A DNA stretch of 64,000 nt from Parascedosporium putredinis. Taxonomy: Eukaryota > Ascomycota > Sordariomycetes > Microascales > Microascaceae. Below, in pieces: positions 12,629 through 24,462 of the stretch. The translations under genes were made by a program, and so were the position numbers. Positions within the stretch are counted from its first letter, which is position 1. Each line of letters starts with the position of its first letter. The notes beneath the pieces are model-generated. The model saw only the letters and a program-made list of their open reading frames with translations. It did no database searches and had not been told where the DNA came from. The stretch is from contig CASHTG010000017.1 in the NCBI GenBank assembly GCA_949357655.1, positions 1,984,001-2,048,000 on the forward strand, in the 5' to 3' direction.

Positions 12629-15600
12629 CGTGGGCGGGTGCAAAATAGGGGGTGTCCTCCGTCTACGGCGTCGGGGATCTTGAGGTGAGGGACGTTGAGT
12701 GTGCGGGTGTCGTCGTGCCCCTTGGAACCACGTTGCGAGCTGGATGCCCCCAAGAGGACCCCAGTCGATAGGGGCGGTGGTCCCGTTGGATCACGTGATA
12801 ACATACCTCCTGCCCACTGGGCAGTACCGAGTAGGTCCTAATTATGTTCAGCGGAGGAACAAGGTTGGCAAACTGGTGTCTCAGCCATCGCTCCAGTGTT
12901 GGACAGCTGGCATCATTCTCTGGAGGAGGCTGCGAGCTCCCAATTGACCCATCGATCCATCAATTCAATTGATCAAGGATTGAACGCATCGTATTAGGCC
13001 ACTGCTGTGTCTATCAATTCCATCACATCTCTCACTTAGCCATCAATGATATCAAGCCACCCTCCACCAGCCACAGACAGGCGCAAAATATTCCCCCACT
13101 CAATATACTCCCCCAGAGGCCAGGACTGACAACCTCAAGGCATATCAAAACTGAATTCCTATCCCCGACCGTGAACCATATATGTAAAGAAGATTGTCAC
13201 TGCTGTCTCGAAATTATGCAGTCTTGCTTTTTATTCTTATTCTGGTTCCGGTCCACCACGCGCAGTGTTCAACCAGGAGCGGCTGGGCTTCGGTGCGCAA
13301 CTCTCATCCTACTTTCAAGCAAGGTCGCTGAGTTTTTCAAGCCTTGGAAACTTACGATAAGGACTAGCCTGCGACCAATGGACCAGTTTAATTGATATCA
13401 TGCCCACAGCACCAACTGGACCATCTGTAAAGAATAAGACACGGCATCGAGCGAGCCGCCCTCACCTCCGAGTCCTGCTTTTGAGCAGGAGCTATTTAAC
13501 AAGGGGTGGGAAGTGGAGGGGATGTCATAGGACTAGCCCTCATCGATCAATCTTATGAGATAACGGAGAGAGGGCAAGTGTGCAAGAAGCTTTTTCCCAT
13601 CATGATTCCTTCTTTCGTGATACCACACCAGTCACTCAACTATATTATGAGTAATACGGCGAGCCTTGCCTTGCCGGAGCTGGGCGGAGAGCGGCTGCCT
13701 GGTTTCCCCAGCCTGGAATCTGGCAGCACCTCACCTCAGCTACCACGGACCTCGATGTATTACGCTTTCGTATGATCAATGCGCTCGTCTTTCGGCGAAA
13801 GATTGTGGGAGTGTGGAGGGGGCCCTATGGCCGTGCTGATTGGTGGGCGGGTCAGAATATTCCTGTGCTGTACGGAATCTTTCAAGCCATTGTTATTTTT
13901 CTTCCTTTCTTTTTTCTTTTTGGCCATCTGATCCTCCGCACTCCGCGGTACACAGCGTGTACTCATCTAATAGTCCAATGCTTCCCTGCATGGCGACGAA
14001 ACTCCTATCGTATCGATGTGGGTGGAGGCCCTTTATCCCGCCCGCGCGGGAAAGGGAAAAAGAGACCCCGCCATCCCGACCAACTCTGCGAACACCATGT
14101 TTTCTTTTGGCGACAGCACACATAACATGGGGGCTTGGGTTGCCGTTAAAATGACGGATCCGCCAATCCATTGGACGTCCAGACGGTTTGTATGCGGTGG
14201 CGTGGGCATGGGTGTGCGGGCTGGGTGGGTGTAGTATAGGTTCGAGACAGGCGCCTAGCACATTACGCATGTGGGTGGCCGATGGAGGCCGTGTTTGTAC
14301 CAATTTTCATTCCATCCCCATCCACATTTGATGTACTTGCCCTTGCGGGCTTATGTGTGTCGCATCGGTCCAGGTTGTCCTACCGAGTTTATGTCTATAG
14401 GTGCTTGCTGCCACAGCTGCTTTCAACCCCACTCACCTCGTGCTTTGAGCTCGTGCTGAACCAAAACAAAAAGATCGTTGAATTTTTCCATTTCCAGGCC
14501 CAGAGCGTAAAAGAGAAACCCGAAAAAGAAAAGAAAAAAGAAACCGCCAGGTCTGCAGCCAAGGTAGTATGAAAGGGGCTAATCTCCACTGAACCAGGTC
14601 CGGAAGGATCAAGTTTCAATGTGTCCGAAGTGCAGCAGCGCGGTTGTCCTTGTTATCTATGCTGATCAAATGATTTGATGGTAGATGCTGGGAAAGTCGC
14701 AGACAACCATTGGCGTTAGGACCAAAACAGCTCCCGAAAATTTCGCCTAGCAGGCTGATGCAAGTTACCCCGCCATGGAATTTTTTTCTTCTTCCTTGTC
14801 CTCTCTTTTTTTTTTTTTGCCCCTCCATCCGCGGCTCCCCTCGCATGGCTGCTTTGTAGGCATCGATGGACCACCCGCCACGTACCTTGTTGGCTAGTCA
14901 CATATGAAAATTTCTCCTCGAGGAATCAAGGACATGTCCGAGGACTAATAAGAAGAGAGGGTCAAGAGGCAAAGAATACCTTAACCCGTATCCGGTATAT
15001 AGCACCCACTAGCGAGGGGCGTGGGTGAGCGTAAGCAGGGAAGGAAAAAAAAAAAAGCGGCGCGATGGAGGGGTCAAGTCGCTCGCTTTGCCACAGTGGC
15101 AGTCTCAGGTTTCCCCACATAACGGTCCAAAATTTTGGCTTGGAAGGGACTGTGCAATGCGGTGATTCCAGTCAAGAAAACGGGGTGACTACCAGTGTAC
15201 AAGATCCACTACTTGCAGCTTGATTTGGCCTCTGCCTGTTACGTGAGTCACGGAAGCACTCTTGTTAGGCGCGGTCGGAAACAGTTGGGCATCTGGAAGG
15301 TACAATCGAGGTACAGCATCTCCTCACGGCCGAGATTTTCAAGCTCATGATTGGGCAATATAGAAAACGTCCCACTGACTTGCCCTAAAGGTGGGATGGT
15401 GGTTTCCGGCCAGGCCTGCACAAAAACTTTGAAATCTACCCTCCCAAAAAAAAAAGTGCGTTGCCCCTCACTTGGCTCACATCTGTTTCCCCAGTCGCCT
15501 TTAAAAACACCGTCTCCCTCTTCTCCCATCCATCATACGCTTTTGAACTTTTCTGATCGTCTCGCACACCGAGGATCGATTTGGCATCCCAATCTGCGTA

Positions 15601-15727
15601 TGTTTTTCCTTTTTCTATCAATATCATCCTCGTTTTCATCTCGACGAGCTTCGCAAGCTAACTGTCCGTCTCAGACTCCCTTTGAACCTACTTTTCATTT
15701 TTTTAACCATCTTTCAAAACCGTCACC
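12629..15727. other. Divergent intergenic region between sec21 and tef1
   Basis: About 3.1 kb that must hold both promoters. The tef1-proximal 400 bp are pyrimidine-rich, as is common before strongly expressed fungal genes. An ATCAATT-C-AATTGAT inverted repeat lies at 12959-12973. No protein-coding frame here is convincing. Confidence 0.55.
15598..15674 (+). other. Possible 5' UTR intron of tef1
   Basis: A GTATGT donor at 15598, an AGCTAACT branch-like site at 15656-15662 and a TCAG acceptor ending at 15674 lie 54 bp before the tef1 start codon. Leader introns are common in fungal tef1 genes. Transcript start and splicing are inferred, not shown. Confidence 0.4.
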
Positions 15728-17955
15728 ATGGGGTAAGTTGCGAGATAATTCTTTTTCCTCTTCGCCGCAATCCGGGTGTTTCTATCATGGCTGTGATGGA
15801 CTTGGACCCTATGCTAACTGTTTTGTAGTAAGGACGATAAGACTCATCTTAACGTCGTCGTCATCGTACGTATATCCCATCTTCACGCTCGCGTTGGTAT
15901 GAGCTCTTTTGGTAATAACAAGCTTGCTAACTTCAAACTTCTTAGGGGTATGTGTTCTTTCCATCTCGGATCGATCAAGCTTTCTAGACACTAATGTTAT
16001 GTGCTTCAGACACGTCGACTCTGGCAAGTCGACCACCGTAAGTTGGAATCATGTTCCTCGACGCGAGGGTTTCGCAACCCCGCGTTTAGCAAGAACCTCG
16101 AGATGATAGGGCTAACGCATGTGTGATGATAGACTGGTCACTTGATCTACCAGTGCGGTGGTATTGACAAGCGTACCATCGAGAAGTTCGAGAAGGCAAG
16201 CATCACCATTTCATTTTTCTTTCTCCCTCAATTCCCAGATCAGTTGTTTTTTTCTCTCTGAAGAAAATTTCTCGTTTGTTTGGCGCTGCCCTCCTGGTGG
16301 CCAAAAATGCGCCTCTGTTCCACCTGTTCATTTTTTCCCATCCCTGCTTGGTGGGGTTGCTCAAGGTCGCCCCTCCATTCTTGCCGTTTTAGGCAGCGGG
16401 GTACCAGGGCCCCACCTGAGCAGGATGCATAATTTTTCCCACCCTTGGCACTCGGACCTATTATGTTATGCATCATGACGGACATATCGACAGCTGCTAA
16501 CTCATCGTACAGGAAGCCGCCGAACTCGGCAAGGGTTCTTTCAAGTATGCCTGGGTCCTCGACAAGTTGAAGGCCGAGCGTGAGCGAGGTATCACCATCG
16601 ATATCGCTCTCTGGAAGTTCGAGACCCCCAGGTACCAGGTCACCGTCATTGGTAAGTTTTTTATCTTCTGTTGATGTCCCTGCAATCTATTTTCGACAGG
16701 AAAGACTCTTCTCCTCCGAATAGAAAGGCTTTGTTTGGCCTTGAGCATGCATGCTGACGTTGCATTCCGCGGCCTGCAGACGCCCCTGGCCATCGTGATT
16801 TCATCAAGAACATGATTACTGGTACCTCCCAGGCCGATTGCGCTATTCTCATCATTGCCTCCGGTACTGGTGAGTTCGAGGCTGGTATCTCCAAGGATGG
16901 CCAGACCCGTGAGCATGCTCTCCTCGCTTTCACCCTCGGTGTCAAGAACCTCATTGTTGCCATCAACAAGATGGACACCAACAACTGGTCCGAGGACCGA
17001 TACAAGGAGATCATCAAGGAGACCTCCAACTTCATCAAGAAGGTCGGCTACAACCCCAAGGCCGTTCCCTTCGTCCCCATCTCTGGTTTCCACGGCGACA
17101 ACATGCTTGCTGCCTCCACCAACTGCCCCTGGTACAAGGGCTGGGTTCGTGAGGTCAAGGGCAACACCCTCTCCGGCAAGACTCTTCTCGAGGCCATCGA
17201 CTCCATCGAGCCCCCAAGCGTCCCACCGACAAGCCCCTCCGTCTTCCCCTCCAGGATGTCTACAAGATCGGTGGTATTGGCACTGTGCCCGTCGGCCGTA
17301 TCGAGACCGGTATCATCAAGCCCGGTATGGTCGTTACCTTCGCTCCCTCCAACGTCACCACTGAAGTCAAGTCCGTCGAGATGCACCACGAGCAGCTTAC
17401 CGAGGGTGTTCCCGGTGACAACGTCGGTTTCAACGTGAAGAACGTCTCCGTCAAGGATATCCGCCGTGGCAACGTTTGCGGTGACTCCAAGAACGACCCC
17501 CTCTGGCCGCTGCCTCTTTCCAGGCCCAGGTCATCGTCCTTAACCACCCCGGCCAGATCGGTGCTGGTTACGCTCCCGTTCTTGACTGCCACACTGCCCA
17601 CATTGCCTGCAAGTTCTCCGAGCTCCTCGAGAAGATCGACCGCCGTACTGGTAAGTCGGTTGAGGCCAACCCCAAGTTCGTCAAGTCCGGCGATGCCGCT
17701 ATCGTCAAGATGGTTCCCTCCAAGCCCATGTGTGTCGAGGCCTTCACCGACTACCCCCTCTCGGTCGTTTCGCCGTCCGTGACATGCGTCAGACCGTCGC
17801 TGTCGGTGTCATCAAGGCCGTTGAGAAGTCCGCTGGTGGCTCCGCCAAGGTATGTTCAACTGAAGCCCCCAACCCTCCCAATCTCGCTCGCTACAGGATA
17901 CTAACTCTGCCACACAAAGGTCACCAAGTCCGCTGCCAAGGCTGGCAAGAAATAA
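15728..17955 (+). CDS. tef1: Translation elongation factor 1-alpha (eEF1A), three 1-base frame breaks
   Basis: GTPase that delivers aminoacyl-tRNA to the ribosome. The P-loop GHVDSGKS (residues 15-22), DAPGH (92-96) and NKMD (154-157) are present, then domains II and III, ending KAGKK. Exons: 15728-15732, 15829-15865, 15946-15947 (2 nt), 16010-16037, 16133-16195, 16513-16651, 16780-17849, 17920-17955. The start is fixed by the conserved MGKDDKTHLNVVVIG. The third exon is only GG; see findings. The intron at 16196-16512 begins GC. One C is missing in each of three C runs (17211-17215, 17497-17501, 17754-17758), each of which the protein family requires to be six C. Restored length is exactly 460 aa, the family norm. 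C-ending codons dominate, as expected of a highly expressed gene. Confidence 0.98.
16196..16512 (+). other. GC-AG intron of tef1 (barcode intron)
   Basis: The intron starts GCAAGC instead of GT and ends GTACAG, with a GCTAAC branch at 16496-16501. Flanking exons (ending IEKFEK, starting EAAELGKG) are continuous and in phase, so the boundary is fixed by the protein. This is the intron amplified by the common fungal tef1 barcode primers; the forward primer site is at 16177-16196. Confidence 0.85.
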
Positions 17956-18656
17956 ATTGCCCCACCCCAAAACACCCTCCGCTCCGGCGGGTGATCTAGC
18001 GAAGCACTTCGCTCGTCGGACATGTACTCACTTCTGCGATGGCGCTATAACATCGTTTTTGCTCTAAGATGCATGAGCACTTTAAGGACTACCTCGTGCC
18101 AAGAAGTACGAAGGGAGATGGTATAGTCCGGCATCTGCAGACAGAAAGGTTTTTTTGTCATGTGCTTTAGTACCCCAAAAATAGAGCCTGAAGAAGTGAT
18201 TTCTCGCAAGAACCTTTTTATCCTATCTCCTGTGCCGTGCCCTCTTTCGCTTGATGGTGTGACTTGCTTTACATCACTTCACGACATATACCGTCCTATC
18301 TACGTGAGACCCAACTTATCCATATCGGTGACTGTTCTACGCCTCGTTCCTCGCCTGCGCCAAGAATACGCCACGTCTGGACCATCTGCGGTTAGGTCGC
18401 TGCAGCTTGCTACTGGCCGGAACGTACAATTAGCGACCTAGCACACTCTCTCTTCCTCTCGCTATTTGGGGGTTTGATAATTTTTGTAGTTTGCGTAGTA
18501 TTGTATGAGATGGCTCTAGGGCCTTGTTAGGGATAAAATCGTCTATATAAAGTACAAGTGATGGGGTTGTTTTAGAATACATATATCTGCGCCCGCTCTG
18601 CGTCTTCTTTGGACTAGTCTAACGTTTTGCTATACTGCGACGCTGCCATTCTACAA
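17956..18656. other. Convergent intergenic region, tef1 / sls1
   Basis: About 700 bp containing the two 3' UTRs. Downstream of tef1 there is T-rich DNA and a TATAAAGTA-type stretch near 18545. No gene seen. Confidence 0.6.
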
Positions 18657-21600
18657 TTATGCACCCATGTCTTCCGTAGAGGCGACATGGTCCACGGGCC
18701 GGGTGCCCGTCCAGGGAAAGTACGCGCCTCTGGCAATCTGCGCTACTTCTTTAAGAAATGCCCTCTGGAGCTTGCTGTCGCTGGGGCTCGCGCTCGAGGA
18801 GTTGCCGTCGTCTCCCGGAGCAGGGGCGGCTTCGAGCGAGAGACGGCCGCTTCGGCCAGCGCGGTGGCCGCCCTCGACGGCTGTGTAGCGGAGGATGTGG
18901 CCCCGGAAAGGGATAGAAGCGGTGGTATGGAGCTCAAGGCCGGCGAACGTATAGGCGACGTTGACGGTCTTGGCGGCGGGTGGGAGAGCTGCTGAGCTGT
19001 CCGCTTGCGTGACTTCTTCTTGGGCTAAGGGCTCGGTATGGGACGGCGACAACGATGATGGGACGGCGCCTGACGCTGATTTGGCATGTCTGTTGGCGGG
19101 GGCGCGCGTGAAGATGGCAGTGGGGAGAGCGATGGCTAGGCTGGCCGGGGTGCGCAGGTCCCCAGCGGCGAGGTCGAGAGCAGCGGTCTCGACGAAGGCG
19201 CGGAGGCCGTGGGCAGCGTCGAGGGCGTCAGCCCGCATCTGGTGCTGGATGGTCTGGGTGATCTCGACGTCAGAAGGCGCAGAGGGTATCTGGATCTTGG
19301 CGCGGTGTGTAGTAGGAACGGCGAGGAGGCGTTTCTCGGTGTCGGGCCAGGAGAGGGTGCCGCTGAGCTGGTCAAGGCGGAGGTGGAGATGGAGCTCTAG
19401 CGGGGTGGGATGCGACCGGCAAGCTGGGGCTGCTCAATTGTTTTGGGGGAGAGGAGGAGGAGGAAGAGGAGGAAAGCCCTACGGTGGGTTGGGACTGCGG
19501 GGAGGGGATGAAATGGAGGATCATTGTGGTAGAGGCTGGCGGGGCGGCGGGGGATGGGTCCGACTGTGCGGTCTCTATCTCGGGTTTAGAAGGTGAAGTG
19601 GAATTCTCTCCGTCTGCGGGAGGGGCGATGGGCGCGTGGTGCCCGTTCGATATAGGGGTCGGAGGCGGAGGCGCCCAGTTGGTTTACGTCTGGGATCGGC
19701 AATGATGGATCTCTGAGGGTGGTGAGGACGGAGAGCGGGGGAAATGGGGAACAGGAGGCCAGGAAGGTCATTCCCGACAGACAGCTGGATAAAGGGGGAG
19801 GCTCCGTCCGCCTCAAACGGATGAAGGATGTGGCCAAAGGTAGCGGTCGTCGTGATCTCGTGAGGCTTCCAGTCAGAGGAGGGAGCGGCAGGTAGGTCCT
19901 CCCCACCCTGACGCGGAGGCAGTGCCAGCTTCAGGACGCTGGGAGGGATGTTGCCACCGTCGGTGCCGGAAGGGTCAGCGGCTGTTTTGTGACACGGAAG
20001 GACCTTCCTGGCCCATTCCTTGTGCCTGTAGTCCCACGGCATCTTGCTGTAGTCGCCCGTGTGGCGGGCGAGAAGGAGGTTCTCAGGCGCGGCGAGGGCC
20101 CGTCGCCCGTCACAATTTTGGAGACGGTGGTGCCCTCTGCACGGCGGGAGGTCGCGGCGTGGAGCAGGCGGAAGACGACGTCTTGGGTCTTCTCCAGACC
20201 GGGGTGGCGATCGTCTTTGGCTGGGGTGAGACGGGAGACAAGAATCTGGAGGTACGAGTGTGTATTAGCAAAAACAAGATAAAAGCGGGTAGAGGGGCGT
20301 AACATACCGCGCCGGTGGAAGCGCGAGACTCGGTGGCGGGTTTAGGGCCGCGGGACTTGTATCGCAGATATGTGTTGGTCAGAATGCTTAGCTGGCGTAG
20401 ATCCTCATTCTCAAGACGTCGCTGGCCGAGATGGCTCAAGGGAATGCTAGATTGGGCGATGCGGGAAACGAAATCGTTAAGGCGGGCGAGGACGGTCTCG
20501 CATTTGGAGCGGGTAGCGAAGATGTGCACCCGCCCGTTTTCGGGCCTGATCTTGATACTTGCACCTTCACCTAGCGACCTTTTAATGGCGTTCAAAACCT
20601 TGTTTTCGACTAACGTGGTCAGATATATGTTAGTGAAATGTTCGACCAAGAGTAAAACGAGTGCAGCTGAGGGGAAAGTCATAGATGGGGATAACGCAAG
20701 GGGAAAAAAGGAAGGAAGCGAAAACAAGGAAGCGAGGGGAAACGTACGAAGCAAAAAGTTGAGGGTGTCCTCGTCGGCCTTGATCTCTAGCTCGCCGATA
20801 TAAGGGGCCTCTTCCATAACCTTAAGATCCCAGCAGAGGCGCATGATGGCCAGCGCCATCCTCTCCTTGGTGGTAGACCCCAGGGGTAGTCCATGGGCGG
20901 CACCCAACTCCACTGGGCCTGGATCCACTTGAAAGCGGGAGCGGTGCGGTGCCTCGCCGAGGCGGAGTGGCTCGTCAGCGGCCGGATCAGGGCGTCGCGC
21001 TCCTCCACGGACGCGGCGGGCTTCCCGGTGATAAAGTGATAGACGTAGTCGGCGAGCTGCCGGACGGTGAAGCCGTCCATTAAGGTGTTGAGGAGCTCAT
21101 CGAACTCGCGCGCGAGGAGGTCGCGGGGCTCCCGGGGCTGGAGCTCAGTGATGTTCTGGCGCGCTTCTGCGACTGTGATGTCCCGCTTCTGCTCCGCCAG
21201 GCTCTCCTCGAGGTCAAAACCGCTGAGAGGCGCGGTGCCGCCCTCATTGTCTTCTGCAGCAGCCTGGGTAACCGCATCATCCCTCCTCTTCCGCTTTTGC
21301 GGTCGCGCAGGACGATGGTATGGCCGGGCTGGCCGAGTATGGGCATGCCCAGGCTCGGCGCCTCGATGTCGAGGCCGCGGGTTCGCGGTACCCTCTCCTT
21401 TCGCTTCCATTTTTGTCTAGATCGCGTGATTGTTAAATCGGGGGTTTGGCCTTCCTCGCCCACTATGGCATCTAAAGGCGCCCAGCTTCTCGCGGTGGCC
21501 GTCGTGGGGTTAATGGTGTCCGGTGGTGGGAGGGCACCATCCTGTTGTTCGAGTGCTTCGCCCTCGGCTGGGGGCTTTTCGGTCGGTTCTGGTGTGACAT

Positions 21601-21760
21601 CGGCGTCAATTGGCGAATTGGTCGAGAATCGTAGGCGCGGGAGCTTGAGGGGGAACGGAGTCGGCGCAAGGAGAATCGGACGCACCAAGGTGCTGTTAAG
21701 GGTGAATTGGACGCGACATCTCTGGCATACACGGCCTGCATACGCAGCCCTGGAGAGCAT
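18657..21760 (-). CDS. sls1: Sls1-like mitochondrial inner-membrane translation regulator, six 1-base frame breaks
   Basis: Fungal Sls1 is a mitochondrial inner-membrane protein that links mitochondrial transcription and translation. The N-terminus (MLSRAAYAGRVCQRCRVQF) is basic with no acidic residue in the first 50, as for mitochondrial import. Family-like blocks follow: LGMPILGQPGHTIVLRD, then EFDELLNTLMDGFTVRQLADYVYHF, a KH-like middle part, and the C-terminal AYTFAGLELHTTASIPFRGH. Exons: 21760-20748, 20609-20308, 20245-18657. Missing bases lie at 21295-21298 (A), 20883-20886 (C), 20086-20087 (C), 19683-19685 (A), 19445-19449 (C) and 19402-19405 (C), named for the coding strand. With all six the phases fit and the protein is 969 aa; the two near 19.4 kb are the least certain. 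It shares a 470-bp divergent promoter with nse3. Confidence 0.85.
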
Positions 21761-22230
21761 TGATGACGGTATCTTACATCAAACGGAATCTGAAGGAGAG
21801 TGATTCTAAAAAAGAAGGGAGATAGAAAGGAAATGGAACGGAGAAAAAAAGAAGGCGCAGGTTCGGGTCTAATAGTATGTCTTATCGTGAGGGTGAACTG
21901 TCGGTCTTTTCTTTTTTTTTTCTTTCCCTTTGGCTTCGTCAAGCGCAGAGCTGCTGGTCGCAGGAAAGGTTACATTCAGATTTCCCTTTGCTCTTATCGA
22001 TAAGGATCAAAGATTTTCCGGTCTACAACGCGTCGTGCACAGCTCGCAAATGGACTTTTGTCGCGTTTTCACACAGTGGGGATTAACAGACCCCTCCAAA
22101 CTGCTTGTGCAATTCGAGATCGATAGCAAGAGGCGCGCCTCTATTCACTACGACCCCCTCTCCCCCGAATTGCGTGAATCTTGAATCCCTCCAAGCCTAG
22201 CCCTTTCCTCAAATCAATAATCTCGTAAAA
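21761..22230. promoter_or_regulatory. Bidirectional promoter region, sls1 / nse3
   Basis: The 470 bp between two divergent start codons must contain both core promoters and leaders. There is a TC-rich stretch at 21905-21935 and an A-rich one at 21805-21855. No defined element was recognised. Confidence 0.6.
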
Positions 22231-23490
22231 ATGCCACCTCCGCGCCGCAGACGTCAGGTACTAATTGTCCCGCCTTTGTTCCTTTCTCAATCTCGTGCCC
22301 CGCGACCGCTAACATGACCTGCCTAGGTTGAGTACGACGACGATGAGACGGAACCGGCCGAGGTCTCGATTCAGCGCAACCGCCGCGACCGTAATGAAGA
22401 GGACTCCACCGGCGAGGCGGAGGATGACACAACCATGGATGTCGATGAGAGACCGGGAAACCGGCTAGAGGATCAGCTCGCGACAAAGCTCGTGCGGTAT
22501 GCGCTGTCGTGTGAGTTCTCCAGAACACCCATACGGCGGCAGGCAATAAGAGACAAAGGTACAGTATCCCAAAGGAGTCACAAAATAAATACATCTATCT
22601 GACCTGGCCTCATCCTAGTACTTGGCGAGCATCCTCGGCTGTTCAAAAGGTATTTGCCATTGCGCAACAGCAGCTCAAAATCGTTTTTGGCATGGAAATG
22701 TCACAGCTACCTGTGAGAGAAAAACTCACACTAGAGGAGAAGAGAAAAGGTACGATTCTAACACTCCCATGGAAAAGATAGAGGGGAGAAGGGAACTGGA
22801 GGATAGTATTCACGTGCTATTATCTCTGTTTGGTATGACATGACTAACATGCGCTTGCAAAATTCCAAAATGTATAGCTATCAGCAACAACAGCCAAGCC
22901 AAGGCTACGGAAACCTGGATCCTCGTCTCGACGCTCCCCAAGAGGCTTCAGGCCCCCTAATCATCGTACCTTCCAAAGCTCCCACTGCCGAGCTAGAGGC
23001 GACCTACGCTGGGTTTTACACCATGGTCATCGCCCTCATCGCTCTCAATGGCGGGGAAATTACCGAACAGAAGCTCAAGCGCTATCTCAGCAGGGTGAAT
23101 GCTGATAACAAGCTCGGGTCGGAGAAGACCGAAGAGGTGCTAGCCCGGATGGAGAAGATGGGATATGTCGCAAAGCGGGTCGAGAACATCTCGGCCGATC
23201 AGGACAAGAACGTCAGCTGGCTCGTGGGCCCGAGGGGAAAGAAGGAGGTGGGACCCGAAGGGGTTGCGGGCATGATAAGAGAAGTGTTTGGAGGTTCAAC
23301 CCCGGCCCTCGAGAAGCAGCTTGCGGCAAGCCTAGGGGTACAGGTCTCGGAGGTGCAATCGGAAGGGGACGAGGAAGAAAACAATGAGAATGGGGAGGCT
23401 GATGGTGAAGGAGATATTCATCCCGCGGAGGAGGAATCTCGACGGTCAAGTCGACGGACGGCTCGCAACCGCCATGCGGATGACGGTTGA
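22231..23490 (+). CDS. nse3: Nse3 (MAGE-domain subunit of the Smc5/6 complex), two 1-base frame breaks
   Basis: Non-SMC element of the Smc5/6 genome-stability complex; it forms a subcomplex with Nse1 and Nse4 and contacts DNA. The acidic N-terminal region is followed by the MAGE homology domain: LVRYALSCEFSRTPIRRQ, VLGEHPRLFKR, FAIAQQQLKIVFGMEMSQL, WILVSTLP, then the winged-helix part GFYTMVIALIALNGGEITE and the motif GYVAK. The C-terminus is acidic and then Arg-rich. Exons: 22231-22257, 22327-22558, 22619-22749, 22878-23490. One G is missing at 22649-22650 and one C at 22936-22939. Restored length is 334 aa with all phases consistent. It is convergent with sf3b5 (183 bp apart). Confidence 0.9.
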
Positions 23491-23673
23491 ACATCTCGTG
23501 GGACCGCAAAATTGCGCCTTGTGGGAAGCGATAGATGCCCAGTAGGATCCAAACCAGTAATGATACCCATGTATAAACGACACTTCCTTCTCCAGTACTC
23601 AGCATCTTCCCTACGGCGATCTTCGAGCTGCTGGCTTTGGCCTATGGCGTCGGTAGTGTGCAGCCCTGATGAT

Positions 23674-24128
23674 TTATTTGCGCTTCGGAAGCATATCGGC
23701 AGGAATCGGGATATCCTCCTCCCTCGGAGGAGGGGGTCCACAAGGTTGCAGCATTTGCTTGAGAGACACCGTACATGTTAGCCTGACACATGCGCCGGAC
23801 TCGAATTGATGAGTGGGTTTAAAGCCGGGTCCTCGCTTACCCTGATGAGACGGGCGCGCGCAATGTGGATAGGCTCGTTCTCTGCCGTCGCGACGTAGTT
23901 GATCAGCGGGGGTGGCCGACGATGGACGAGAGCGTGTCGCGGTGGATGTTGGTCCGCCACTCCCAGCTTGACGTGTCTGGGTGTCCAGTGCCGATGTACT
24001 TGGCCTGTAGGCGCTCAAGTTCCTGCTGTGTTCGCAGTTTGTCCGCCTGTTGGGTCAACGGTGTTAGCAAGAAATGGCGATGGGGGATGTGGGCTTCAAA
24101 ATTAAGGGGAAACGAATTTACATACCAT
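23674..24128 (-). CDS. Splicing factor 3b subunit 5 (SF3b10/Ysf3), one frame break
   Basis: Small subunit of SF3b in the U2 snRNP, acting in branch-site recognition. Very close to the human protein: LERLQAKYIGTGHPDTSSWEW, NIHRDTLSSIVGH, LLNY-type PLINYVATAENEP, and KMLQPCGPP-type QMLQPCGPPPPREE. Exons: 24128-24126 (only the ATG), 24046-23841, 23757-23674; introns 24125-24047 and 23840-23758. One C of the coding strand is missing in the run at 23908-23912 (needed as six C for GHPPL). Restored length 97 aa against 86 in human; the extra residues are a C-terminal tail ending DMLPKRK. A head-to-head neighbour, the MYND gene, starts 334 bp away. Confidence 0.95.
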
Positions 24129-24462
24129 GATTTCTGTCTTTTTCTTCTTCTTTTGGGGGACCCTAAAATTCCTGACAAATGGCGGATTCCTTACCGAGAA
24201 GGGGGATGGAACAGGCAAAAAGGGAATCTCGAGGTTTGAGAGCCAAAGCAACACAGCAGGAAGGACCCATCATTTTTCAAACGTTTAGAGACTTATGTAA
24301 TCACAACGACAACTTTGGCTCACCTCTCTCGCGCTCTTCTTCAGCCACCAAGCAAACATCAACGAGTCGCATACACCAGCAACCCATTGTCATTTAGTTT
24401 CTTGCTTTCTGAATACTACTGTTACGGCGCCACCTAGAACCCAAGAGAATAAGGCGCCCAAA
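24129..24462. promoter_or_regulatory. Bidirectional promoter region, sf3b5 / MYND gene
   Basis: The 334 bp between two divergent start codons must hold both promoters. No specific element was recognised. Confidence 0.55.

Noticed and set aside
15728..17955. tef1 as a pseudogene or user of programmed frameshifting
   Set aside because: All breaks are one-base losses in C runs, the rest of the protein is perfectly conserved and introns are intact; the same pattern appears in unrelated genes across the window.
18961..19596. 211-codon plus-strand frame opposite sls1
   Set aside because: Antisense shadow of the sls1 last exon; Gly/Trp/Arg-rich composition without motifs.
22501..22532. Tiny intron GTGAGTTCTCCAG in nse3
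   Set aside because: Thirteen bases is too short to splice, and reading through gives SCEFSRTPIRRQ, which matches the MAGE domain.
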